This document shows, piece by piece, positions 35,607 to 47,050 of a stretch of DNA of 64,000 nucleotides (within the stretch, counting starts at the first letter, position 1; the number at the start of each line of letters is the position of its first letter). Origin of the DNA: Ifrita kowaldi (lineage: Eukaryota > Chordata > Aves > Passeriformes > Cinclosomatidae). The notes below the pieces were generated by a model. The model saw only the letters and a program-made list of their open reading frames with translations, did not search any database and was not told the origin of the DNA. Location: contig VZRS01002791.1 in assembly GCA_013398055.1 (NCBI GenBank), positions 122,473 through 186,472 of the forward strand, given 5' to 3'. The position numbers and the translations under genes were made by a program.

Positions 35607-36367
35607 AAGTGGTGCGGGATCAAACATTTTTTTTTACCCACCCACAGAGCAAATAGAGATGCATAGACAAAAAGATGACATATTTTTGCCTATAAACAGA
35701 AAACCCAAATGTCCCCAAACTAAGACAAATGTGGCCTCTGAGCTGTTGCCATAGGGCGTCCTGCAATCTGGTCAATTCTGCTCTGAGTTTTGCAGTTGGA
35801 ATTCATCTCTACAGATGCTGCTTAGGAGCCAAACCACCTCTTTTTTGGCCAAAACCATTTTCTCTTTTGCCAAAAATTCATCAGGTTGCTGGGACCATCT
35901 TACTTGCCTCTGATTTTGTAAATATTTCCCACAGAGGAGAGACAAACTCCAAAGGTTTTGCAACCCACATTCTCAATTAGAGCACCCGCCCACTCCCTGG
36001 GGTTGGTGTAAGGTTGGGGCTGCCCTGTGGCCTGTCAGAATGGCCCCACAGCAGGCTCTGGCCTCGTTTTTGGGGCGAGTCACATCTTCCTGGGTGGCCT
36101 TGGGATGCAGCCTACAAAGGGCTGCTTTATCAGCCCGACCACACAGAGCCGAAATGCTCTTTGGTGATGCACGTGCAATAATGCAGATGTGCTACCCACC
36201 ACGAGCAGCACGGCAGTGCGAGGCAGCTTGTGCCACGTGGCACAGGGATACAGAGCTAACACACACTCAGGGTGCTCAGTGCCTGCAGCGTCTGCTCACA
36301 GGCTCCACCCGGATGGTCACTGAATCCCTGGTGTGGATGTGGCACCTGGGGACACGGCTCAGCAGTG
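35607..36367. other. Non-coding stretch
   Basis: Nothing was recognised. The plus-strand frame 36040-36540 ends inside the following CR1 and is judged a chance frame. Confidence 0.5.
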
Positions 36368-36441
36368 GCCTTGGCACTGCTGGAGAATGGTTGGACTTGA
36401 TGGTCTTAAAGGGGTTTTCCAACCTGAGTGATTCTGTGATA
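36368..36441 (+). mobile_element. CR1 3' fragment
   Basis: The sequence gcactgctggagaatggttg ... ccaacctgagtgattctgtg is the last 70 bp of a CR1 of the 'rule gattctgtg' type. Confidence 0.82.
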
Positions 36442-37360
36442 TTTCTGTCAATCCCTCCTTACGCAGGAAAACCTGGGTTTGTGGTCATCGAGATTCAACT
36501 GAGGGGATCTTCTGATTTTGCAAGGACAAGAGAAGGTTGAAAAATTTACTGGAGTCTGGGCAGTTTTGTATCCGGGCTTCTCTGAGACCTGAGGCATAAA
36601 CAAGGGGTTTGACTTGCAGCCACACTCACCCCTGACAGATGTGCATCTAACTTGCCCTTGGCACACTTCCATGATATCTTTAAGTCGAGTGTTTCTCCTC
36701 CCAGCGCTCAGAAACTTCTGATCTTGGCTTACGTTAAGCCATTGGCTTCTTGTCCTTTATAAAAGCGTGCAGCAGATGGATCCTCTCCTCTGCTGCTCGC
36801 AGCTGTATCCCCCACACCTCTTCTCCAGGCTAAATCAATCCCACTGCCCCCCTATTTCCCCTTTGAAAAGGGCTGGGGCCCCATGATAGCCTTAATGATT
36901 CTGTAATTCCATGACTGTTGAAAATGTACATTTCTTCTTGAAGACCCAGATATTTGCAATTTTTGAGACCCCTTTCCAATTACAAATCAGCATGAGAAGA
37001 AGAAAAACCCAGAAGTTTTGTTTTTCAGTGAGTCCATCCAGTATAAGAAGACAAAAGCTGATGCAAGGCAAGGTTTAGCTGGGCATCGAAATGGCCACAG
37101 CTTCTCACTTCTTCTCACTACTCACCACCACTTTCACAAGCCCAGGGCAGACCTAGGGAAGGGTCAAATCATCCTGCAGTCACTAGCAAAGAGCTGCTTG
37201 CCTTCAAAGCAGAGCCCCCCCCTTCTCAGATCCCCAGTTCTCCTCTGCACCCCAGCTAACCTGCAGAGAAACGGGTACAGAGACAGCACCTTACCCAGAG
37301 AATTTGGTAAGGCAGAGCTTGTGCCTTGGTCAGGTACACTTCGTAAATGTGCTTTTAATC

Positions 37361-37662
37361 TCATTAATGTTCGAAAGAAGCAGTGGTGGATGAATCATCT
37401 GATGCAAATGGAATAGTTTAGGGAATACATGCATTTTCATTAGCCTAACTTCTCCTCCAGCACTATGTATTAGCATGGAATTAACCCATTAATTCTATTG
37501 ATTTCAGTTAATATTGTGCATTCCATTAGTGCTCGAATCCCCACAGACTCCTTTCCAACCATCCAGGAACTGGCTTGTTTAATCAACACTGAGCAGCTAA
37601 TTGAGGCAACAGTTTGGGTCATGAAGTGAAGAAGAAAATTGTTTCTAATTGAGAGAACAGGA
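37361..37662. other. AT-rich candidate conserved non-coding element
   Basis: This is a repeat-free AT-rich block with an ATGCAAAT octamer at 37402-37409 and clustered TAAT/ATTA words (for example cccattaattctattgattt). Such clusters are typical of developmental enhancers, but composition alone cannot prove conservation. It would be intronic to GFRA4 if exon 1 lies farther right. Confidence 0.25.
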
Positions 37663-37808
37663 GGAATTTGGGGAGGCAGGATAGAATTATTACTGCTGTA
37701 GCAAGGCCAGGACACCAGAGATCTCACTCTGCTGGTCTTGCCAGAAGTGCCATGGGAGTTGTTGTAAGCACAACTGGTGGAGGCAAGAGAAGATCATTTC
37801 ACCTGTTC

Positions 37809-38255
37809 AAGGAATGGCTTGGGTTGGAAGGGGCCTCTGAAGCCCATCCATTTCCAACTCCCTGCCATGGGCAGGGACACCTTCCAGTAGATCAGGGCTC
37901 CAAACCCCGTCCAACCTGGCCTGGACACTTCCAGGGATCCAGGGGCAGCCACAGCTGCTCTGGGCACCCTGTGCCAGGGCCTCCCCACCCTCATCTTAAA
38001 GACATTTTCTTTTTATCTAATCTAAATCAACCCTCTTTTATTTTAAAACCATCACCCCTCATACTATTGCAGCAGGTCCAGCTAAAACACTTGTCCCCCC
38101 CTTTCTTTTAGTCCCTTCGGGCACAGGAAGGTGCTCGAAGTTCCCCCTGAATCCTTTTCTTCTCCAGACTGAACACCCCCAGGTGTCTCAGCTTTTTCTC
38201 ACAGGAGAGGTGCTCCATCCCTTTGTTCTCCTCTCCCGAAACCCAGGCAGCACTG
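37809..38255 (-). mobile_element. Long CR1 3' fragment
   Basis: The plus strand begins ggaatggcttgggttggaag and runs for about 450 bp through the entire CR1 3' UTR to the 'ctccagactgaacacccccag' and 'tctcagctttttctcacag' parts near the ORF2 end. Confidence 0.9.
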
Positions 38256-39701
38256 TGCTGGCAGGAAACTCGCACCCTGAAATCCACTCGGCTCTTCTCA
38301 AGCATCTCCTGTCTATGTGTCACAGGCTTTCATCAGCCTCTGCCACAGCACACCTGATTACCGTATCACACTCCCCACTTGTATATTCACAACACCCTCC
38401 CTGCCCGTGCAGCTCCCCTGTGCCAGTTCTGGCCAACCCCTGCCCACGAGGGCGGCACGGATGGATGTTGTGGGGGATGCAGCCACCGGAGGCAGCAGGT
38501 GCTGCTGCACAGTGCTGAGAGGAGGTGGTCAGAGTGCTGTGTCCCCACGTAGGACAAGGGAAACTTCCATCTCTGCAGTGCCAAACATTTCCCTGCCACT
38601 TCAGTGTACTTACAGGACGGAGGGTGTCACTTGGAGAAGTTCAGTCATCAAGGGACAGGGAGGATCTCCAGAGACTGTCAAAGTCAAAGCAGGGTCACAA
38701 AGATGGTGTTTCATGTTTTTAGCTCAAAGCCTCTGGATTTTTTTTCACTGCTCAGGTAGCAGGGCGGCTCTGCCTCTTGTAGGCGTTGCTTGGAGGAGAG
38801 GATAAATGAGGTCTTTGATGTAAAAACCCAAATGAAAGGAAACACAACAAAGTTGCTCTTTAAACTTAGCTTATTCACCAACATCTAGTTCTGGCGCTCA
38901 CCCCCCTGGGCAGTCGTGCACTGGACTCACGCTCCCGTTGACTATGCAGGCTGAGACCATATCCATGACATTTTTTACAGCACTCTTCAGCAATATTTCC
39001 TCTCAAATTGCTTTTGTAAAAGACTGCCTTTATTCCCCTCATCATAAGCCCTGACTCATTTTCAGCAGCGAGCTGAACTCTCTCTCTTGCATCCTGGCCT
39101 AATTATTAAACAACCCTGTCAAAGTATTCAGTTGTTTGATGATATTTTACTCTCAATTAGAAGTATGAATGTGCTCCATTAGGCTTCTAATATCCTTTAT
39201 GCTCAGCCTGACATTTGGGGAGCTGTTTTATTACAGCTGACACTCTGGGAAATGGGGCTGCCATAGTTAGCATCAATAATGGTGTTATTGACCCCAATTT
39301 TATGAATGCAGGAGGATGTCTGAACATTACACACTCAGTATCTCGAGGGTTCTCACCGTCTCACACCAATGTCTGCTCTGGGAGCTCAGTCCCTGCCTTT
39401 TTGTGGAAGTGTGGGGGTTTTTTCTCACTCTGTTAAGCTCAGAGACACTTTCCTGATCAAGTGTTTGGCAGCTGGTTAACACACAAAAAAGCTCATCAAG
39501 ATAGTGAGGATTAAGGTTGAGTTTCTCATTGAAAAGCCTGACAGCATCTTGATAAGCATCAAACACAACTGGGAATCCTCAGGGTTGTTCTCACTTGTGA
39601 AACAAACTGGTGGCACAGCCCTGGACAAGTTCCTCCCTTCCTCTGTTATTTCATTCTGGGACTGACAGTGAAGTTCCCCTCCACATCACCACCTCTCTAA
39701 A
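38256..39701. other. Non-coding stretch with AT-rich block
   Basis: The block 39090-39310 is AT-rich (ctaattattaaacaaccctg, ctctcaattagaagtatgaa) and without visible repeats, so it is a possible conserved non-coding element. The minus-strand frame 39327-39566 has a protein-like start but no splice context or recognisable family. Confidence 0.4.
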
Positions 39702-39872
39702 GCATGGAATCATGGAATGATTTGGTTGGAAGGGCCCTTAAAGATCATCCAGTTCCACACTCTGCCATGGGCAGGGACACCTTCCATTAGAGCAAGCCCT
39801 GTCTTCAGCCTGGCCTTGGACACTGCCAGGGATCCAGGGGCAGCCACAGCTGCTCTGGGCACCCTGTTCCAA
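39702..39872 (-). mobile_element. CR1 3' fragment
   Basis: The plus strand has catggaatcatggaatgatt and proceeds to the ggatccaggggcagccacag block, then stops abruptly. It is a 170-bp, 5'-truncated copy. Confidence 0.9.
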
Positions 39873-41764
39873 ATCATGGAGAGAGATGGTCCCTGCATGA
39901 AGGTTTTCAAGACCAAAGACAAAGCCCTGATCCTAACAAAAAGGGATGATTGGAAAGCTGGTATGAGGACGTGGGGATTCCGAGACACAGCTCTCAGCTT
40001 CAAACCAGTCACACCCAGTTCTTGCCACAGAGTCTGGGAGGGCTTCATGTTCCTTTCCTGGGAAGCCATTGAATGGATCTCAGTCAACAGCAGGTGATGA
40101 CGGGACTTCTCTGGTGCCCATCCTGCAGCAATTCCAGAGCAATTCCAACCAGAACAGAGCTGGAGAGGGAAACCTCAGAGCCACAAACACGAAGGGATTT
40201 CCATGAGCAGTTTGGGATGGGAGGATGGAGCTCAGTGCCACCGAGGGGATGTGAAAGGCAGGGACAGATGTCTGGCAGCTGCCTCAGCTCCCAGTGCAGC
40301 GGGTGCAGACTCTGGGCAGGCCCCACACCCCATCCAGAGGTGCTCCGTGCCCTTTGGGTGCCTGCAGAAACGCAGGGGTGTATCACTAGGAGCTCCCACC
40401 TGTCTCTAGTAAGGAATGGAAGCTTTCAGACCAAATCACCACCCAGAACCCCACAGAAGCCTTTTTTTTCCCCCAGCTGGATCTGCCTTTGGACAGCCAC
40501 ACAGATCCAGCCCCGCACTGCTCTGCACTGACACCCAGTGAAGTTAAACATCTCTCATGCTCCCCATAGCCTCCCCAACACACACACCCCCCTCCTTCTG
40601 CAACAACAAAGCTCCAGCCTCTGCCTCTGAAAATTAAATCTTATCTCCCAAAACCACTCCAGCTCCGCACACCTGGGATCCCATCTCTCCCTCTCATCTG
40701 ACTTTAATAACAACACCATTCCCCTCAAAAGGAGGAGGACGGAGCCCAGATTAAAAGGAGCTGTTTAGCTGGCAGCAATATTCCCTTCCTTTGCCCTTTG
40801 ATTTTTGTTTTTTTTTGTTGTTGTCGCTCTTGCATTTTTTATTGAGCACCTGGGCTGAATGGCAGAATAAAATCGAACTTCCCAGCTGAGACCACACCAC
40901 AGCTGCTTGGCTGTGCATACCTTAGGGAAAAACGTGGGCAGTTTCCATTTTGGCCAATTATTATGTGGGGGAATATTTTATTCTGGTGGGAAGGTGAATA
41001 GGAGGAAAAAAGCCTTTGCAGGCACCGATTATCTTTTAAAGGAATGTTGGCCACTTAAAATTGTTGAGCCAGAACTTCAGCACACATGAATCAGCAGAGA
41101 TCCCTCATAAATATGGGGATAAAGAGCTAAGAACTCAGCTGGGAATCTGGGGGGTTGGGTGTGGATCTGCCCGTGTTTATTTATATATTGCTGCAATTCT
41201 CTTTAATTTGGGTTGTGTACTTTTTTTTCCCTTCCTTTTGCCCTGGACATGGAAATCATCTCATTTGCTTGGGATCACATTTCTGTGATTTAAATTAATT
41301 CCAGGACAGCAAGCACTCCTTCTTCCCACCCTTGCCAAGCACTCACAGGTCCTGCACTGCTGCTGTGTGTGCAAGCACAAACTCCAGACTCACAAACTAA
41401 GCTTTATTTACTTTGTTTGTGTTCAGTGACTTTCCAGACCACCTACTCTTCCTCCTTTCCCTCTCACTCTTCCTTACTCTGTTGTCTCATGAGTGAGTTT
41501 TAGCCAGGGACCTCTGCAGTGTTCACCTCTGTTTGTTTTCCCTTCCTCCCTCCCTCACTCCCTCCACGGCTGGAAAACGCTGCAGGATCATGGCACAACA
41601 CCAGGCTTCTGCTCAAAATGAGCCCCTGTTCCTGCAGGATCCCTCTGGGGAGCACGGCTGCGGTGACCGAGTGGAGACGCCTGAGGAAGACAGTGGAAGT
41701 GGGAGCAGCAAGTGGTGCTGTCCCTGGTACCTGTCCAGCCTTCAGCTCTTCTCATGCTGTGCAC
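39873..41764. other. Non-coding stretch, nothing recognised
   Basis: There is no exon chain. It includes a T-rich run near 40806-40820 and an AT-rich part at 40840-41300. Confidence 0.5.
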
Positions 41765-41935
41765 ATGGAATCACAGAATTATTTGGTTTGGAAGGGGCTT
41801 TTAAAAGTCTTCCAGTCCAACCCCCTGCCATGGGCAGGGACACCTTCCACCAGACCAGGTTGCTCCAAGCCCTGTTCAACCTGGCCTTGGACACTGCCAG
41901 GTCTGGGACACCCTCCCTGAGCAAAAAGTGATTTC
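41765..41935 (-). mobile_element. CR1 3' fragment
   Basis: The plus strand has atggaatcacagaattattt, then gccatgggcagggacacctt and 'accaggttgctccaagccctg', ending near 'ctccctgagcaaaaagtgatt'. Confidence 0.9.
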
Positions 41936-44576
41936 TGTGCAAGACTCTCAAAGATTTCTCTTTGGGGAACATGTCCAGTTTCTCCATAGACCCACGCAAA
42001 CAGCCGTGAGGTTCTGCTGTGAGGAGTTCCACGGGCTGTCCACCTGACGTCTGCCGCCTTGAACAACTCCAGAAGACCCTGTGAACCTTAGAACTTCTAG
42101 AAAATGATCCTCCCTGGAGTAAAAGAGGATCTGCACAACATAGAGACACAGGAGGGGCATTCCATCCCTTCAACTTTACTTTTGACAGATATTTCATGCT
42201 GAAATTCCCATCAGGGAGCTCCCACCCTGGGTGCCTGGCGGTGCTGCTGTTGCAGCACGGTTTCAGCGGTGGCTCCTTTGTCTGTCCTATGACACCTGGA
42301 ACCCAAAAGGGTGACCCCAGGACAGCGACTTACCAGCCTGTAAACCTTCCTGGGCAGAGCCTAAATAAAGAGAAAAAATCATCTTCCCCCAGGGCTGTCC
42401 CTACCGAAAGGTTGTTCAGGAGGTGAAAAGTTCTCCTGATGTTTTAAGCACTATAAATATGGTACAGATGGGTGTCTGATGCAATGTGCAAAACAAATGC
42501 TGTGTAGTGCAACGTGTAAAAGCCTCCTTGAAAGACTTTAAATAAAGAAAAAAATATGGAAAGGCTGCAAAGAAAGAGAAATAACCTTCTGTGATGCCAA
42601 CAGACCTGTCCTATGCAAACAAGAGGAATTGAGGAGTGGGGGGGAAATAGAGTGGGATGATTTAACTACTTGGCTTTGGTTACTGGATCTTTCCTTGGAT
42701 TTGGAAAAAATGAAATTAAAGGGAAAATATCAAGAGATATTTGGAGTGGCCATTTAACAACAACCCTGAGCCACAGGACAACTGCAGCTGTAAGTAAAAT
42801 TTCCAGAATCACTCTCTCTGCCTTAAGGTCAGACCTTTGAAGGGAAAAAGAGTGAAAACAAGAGTGCAAATATGAGGAAATCCATTGCAAACATGTAAAA
42901 TACATAATGGTTTTTTAGCTGCTTGCTTTTGGATTTCAGGAGAGACTGTTCCCCTGGGGACAAATGGACAAGAAAAAAACCTGGAGAACAAGACCCCGGA
43001 TTTACAGAGACCCAAGGAAACTGTCAGTGTCATGTTTGTGGAGACATCTGACCCAGACTCTTAAGGGGGGGACTGTGAGAGTCCTTCACCTGCCACAGCC
43101 TCTCTCCACTGCCTTTCGCAGGGTTAGAAATCCCAGTGAACGCTGACTCCCACTGCCCCAGGCCCCACTGCAGAGGGACCAGCAGCATTAAATAGGGTTT
43201 CCCTTTTGCTGGGGTGCAGGCGTGTTCCTTTTCCTTTCAAAATTTATTAAGTTTCTAGTCTCAGGATGCTGAGAAAACCCGCATTAAATACTCCCTGACA
43301 GGCCCCCCGGGTATAACCTTGAAAGCAGCAGCTTCTCCCCAGCATTTCCTTGCTATTAAAGGAATGTGAGTTCATTTTTTTTAATTGGGGATTGGGGGGG
43401 GGTGGGTGCTTTCCCAGACACTAAGAAATGGGTGGAAGAGGATCTCCCCCAAGAGCCACTGAAGTCTGCACAGCCCACTTTTGCCCATTAACTCCCAGCT
43501 TGAAATGGACTTTCATTTTAGTTTAATTGTTGAGCTAAAAATCCCTGTTTTCAACTCATTTGTTCCTCTGCCCAACCCGACCCTCCCACAGCGAAGGGCT
43601 GCTCCTGCTGCAGCCCTGGAACATCTCTAACATTGTGAGAGCCCGGTCTGCACACGCAGCACTTGGGTTCTGCACGGACTCTGCAAACCAGAGCTCCCAG
43701 CTTTGCTTACAGAGCAAATAAAAACCTCCTTCAGCAGCAGCCTGCAAGGAATTGTGCCTGGCAGCATTCCTCAAGCAAAGTATTTTGGGGTCACACAAAG
43801 AATACTGCAAACCAGTCCAAACCCAAAGAATAATCTATTTGCATATTAAGGTCTAAACAGCACAGAAAACCCACAAAGCCGAGGCCTCCAGCCCCAGATG
43901 CTGCGTGAGGAGATAGAGGTCCTAAAAGCACAGATGGGTGTTTGTATCAGGAATACACAAGGTTTCCTCTGCTATTGGGGCTTTGGTGTGAGGGAATGTG
44001 TGTTTTAAAGGTGAACCTATGACTTGGTCAAATTTTATGCTGACGATTCACATGCAGATCATCTGGTGGGGGTGGGGGGTGAGTGAGGAGAAGCACACAG
44101 CTGGCTAATTCTGGAAATTAACAGTATTTTTGTTGTGAAAAGCCAAAGACAATGACTAAAGAGCCCAGGGTGTGTTGAGGGGTGAGGGTGTGAAAAATTG
44201 CCAACCAAACCACAGGAGCAGTGCAGAGGAGCACTAAAGCCTCCTCTGCCTCTCCCCAGAGCAGTGTCAGCACCGCTGAGCCCGGGCACAGCAACGAGAG
44301 CTCGGCCAAGCCCTCCCAGTGCCCATTTCTCCTCCAGTCTGAACCCAATCACAAGGCTGGAAAGGCAAGCAAACGGCCATTCCATGGCTCTGTGACATCC
44401 CTGGGTGAACTCCTGGGGATCAGTGAGCACAACCTGCACTTTGATGTCTTCATGCCTCGTAAGCCTCGTGGCAGCCACCGGGATCTGGTGACAGCTCCTC
44501 TCTACCAGCCTGGCTGAGGGGTTGCTGTCCCCAGGAGTTTGCTCTCCCTATGCTTGGTGCAACCCAATGGATGTTA
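41936..44576. other. Non-coding stretch with G-rich runs
   Basis: No gene was recognised. Two G-rich tracts occur: about 43386-43407 (ggggattgggggggggtggg) and about 44064-44083 (ggtgggggtggggggtgagt). Both have enough G runs to form a quadruplex in principle. A minus-strand open segment of 16 codons with a GTAAGT donor lies at 42334-42382. Confidence 0.45.
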
Positions 44577-44905
44577 CAGAATCACAGAATGGTCTGGGTT
44601 GAAAGGGACATTTAAAGCTCACCGGTCCCACCCCTGCCATGGCAGGGACATCTTCCAATAGATCAGGGTGCTCCAAGCCCCAGTGTCCAATCTGGCCTTG
44701 GACACTTCCCGGGATCCAGGGGCAGCCACAGCTTCTCTGGGCACCCTGTGACAGCGCCTGCCCTCCCTCATCATAAAAATTTTCTTCCTTATACCTAGTC
44801 TGAATCTCTACTTTCTTAATTTAAAACCATTCCCCCTTTTTCTTTCACTACAGGCCCTATTGAAAAGTCTGCCCCCATCTTTTTTACAATGCCCCCTAAA
44901 GTGTT
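44577..44905 (-). mobile_element. CR1 3' fragment
   Basis: The plus strand has acagaatcacagaatggtct and about 330 bp of the CR1 3' UTR, with the end ('cactacaggccctattgaaa') diverged. Confidence 0.88.
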
Positions 44906-46785
44906 GACAGTTGTGGGTATTGAATGTTGCATTGGCTCAAGCTGAAAGAATTTAACCTCAGGAGATTGGTCTTTCTCCTTCCCTGACTTCTGCCCGCTTT
45001 TGCACACCCAGTTGGTTTTACAGCTCCCAGCCTTGCTCTCCAAAGGTTGGCAGTCTGGTACCCCGCTCACATTTCCCTGCTCCCCACCAGTGCACTGGGA
45101 AGATTTCAGCTGCAGGCTCTCCAAAGGTGCCTTTGCTCTCAGACACCCTGAGACATTGCCTTTGATTTATCGAGAAGGGTCACCAGCAGTGGCCTGCACC
45201 CCCAGAGAGCAGGGGGTCACAGCCCCCAGAAACCAGGTGTGGTTCTGCAGAGGCTGATAATGAACCAGCCCAGCCAAAGTTATCTCAGCTATAAAGTATT
45301 ACTGGACCATCAAACGTAAAGCTTGGTTTGAGCTCCCACAGCTTTCATGGCTGTACGAGTGACAAAAGAGCAGCCGCGGTGCTTTAATTAGTGCCTCCAA
45401 ATTCCTTCATTTCCTTCGCCAGTTCAGTCTGTAATTTTTGGAGTACCTATCCTCCATTAAAGTAAAGAGCCTGAAAGAGTTTGGAGCCTGAAATACCTAT
45501 ATTTTCATACAGCTGGAGGTCAAGGCTCAGGCATTTCAGACATAGTGCTGCTAAAATATACTCAAATCTGCCTCTCCCTGCACATCAGCCAGCACAGACT
45601 TCTACACCCACATCTGGAGCAATGCCCGCTTTGTGCCAATCCAGGTGCTGTACTTTCTGCTCAAATATTGAACACATTTTTGTGACTGGTCTTGAAATGC
45701 AGCAGGACCAGGGTGACTGGTCATGACTTGTCTTTCTTAAATTCACCTGCGTTTAACTGTGCTTTCGTCTATGCTCCAAAATCTCTCAGTTGAGGTTCCC
45801 ATACTCGGAGAAGATGTAGAAACCACCTCTCCATGCTTCACTTATTTAGAAATTTTGTTGAGTTGTCCCATGTTTTGAGGGCTCTGAAGGAATTCTTGAT
45901 GGTATGAGGCTGAGAGGAGAAACAGCTTCTTCTAAGATGCTGGAGGGAGTTGCAGTGGGAAAGGAAAGTCAGCCTGGACAGACCTTGAAAGGGATAGAGA
46001 CAGACTCGAGAAGAGGGAATGTTCTGGGACGCTGGGGCAGCCCAAATGGTGCAGCAGACATGGGTGGGACTTGTGGTGGTCTCTGACCGTGAGATACACG
46101 GCAGAGTGATGAACATCCCTTATTGATATTTGGGGGAGAAGGTGTGTAAAATTCCTAGGAAATGGAATAACAAGCACCGAGGGTCAAAGAACAGTTCAGT
46201 ACTTTTATGAAAATAAATAGATAAATTAAGACCTTTAGGTAATGAAAGGATTTTTCTGTTGTTAGTCAATTTATTTTGGTCTCAGTTTGATCAGCTTTAA
46301 TAACGACCCTGCAGCACTGTTCTTGTTCTCCCCTGTTCAATCAAGAAGCAGCAAAATGGGAAAGACAGGAATTTCTCCTTCCTGCACACAGAGGGGATGA
46401 GGCATTGCCCCACGTTTCAGCACAAATCCATTAAATCCCGGGATGAGATCTAATTCTTTACCTGTATCACAATGACATAGCACTGAGTAACTCAGGGTGG
46501 GAGCTGCAGTGACCCTGGCATGTATTTTCTCTGTTATTTAGGAACTGTAAGGAAGAAAAACAACTGTTATTATCTTCTGGATATTTTTTTAATCCTATTC
46601 TGAACCTGTTTGTCATCACGAGATGGAGTCAGAAGAATTCAGACTCTGCAATGAACACGGGATGGGGATGTTGGTACTTGACAAGAATTGTGAGGCTCTG
46701 AGTGATGTGCTGGGTACTTAATGAAGCCACCTAGAAAGGCTGATATATTTGCATTCCTGTTGAAAGAAAATAATAATAATAATTT
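44906..46785. other. Non-coding stretch, AT-rich at right
   Basis: No gene was recognised. It ends in a short (aat)n microsatellite at about 46770-46785 that directly abuts the 264-bp duplicated sequence. Confidence 0.5.
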
Positions 46786-47049
46786 GAGGCTGTTGAAAAG
46801 CTTTGCTCTGACAGCGCTGGAAAATGCCTCTCATTTAGCCACAGACACAAAGCAGCCTCTGCTCCTGCTGTGCCACCACTGCTTTTAGAGAGATCTGCCT
46901 GGTTTGGGACTCAGCTGCTCCCTGCTGAGGATGAGCCCTCGATCCCCCTCCAATCCGTGTCCCAGCCACCTGCATCCTCCTTTCCCAGGCTGGGGGGCAC
47001 CAGGGGCTCCTGCAAGCTGTGTGCCCCAGGGTCCCACACCCCGGACTCG
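46786..47049. repeat. 264-bp duplicated sequence, copy 1 (contig end)
   Basis: As far as I can compare by eye this is identical to 49800-50063 (offset 3014). It ends exactly at the single N at 47050. The pattern fits the right end of one contig overlapping the left start of another. Confidence 0.93.
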
Positions 47050-47050
47050 N
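47050..47050. other. Assembly gap, single N
   Basis: One unknown base lies exactly at the right edge of duplicate copy 1. Single Ns like this usually mark a scaffold join of unknown or near-zero length. Confidence 0.95.

Noticed and set aside
36811..36915. Possible CR1 remnant ('ttctccaggctaaatcaatc', 'taatgattctgtaattccat')
   Set aside because: Only scattered CR1-like words remain. It could be chance or very old, so it was not listed as an element.
39327..39566. Minus-strand frame beginning MFDAYQDAVRLFNEKLN
   Set aside because: The start looks protein-like but the rest does not. There is no splice context, and it adjoins an AT-rich non-coding block.
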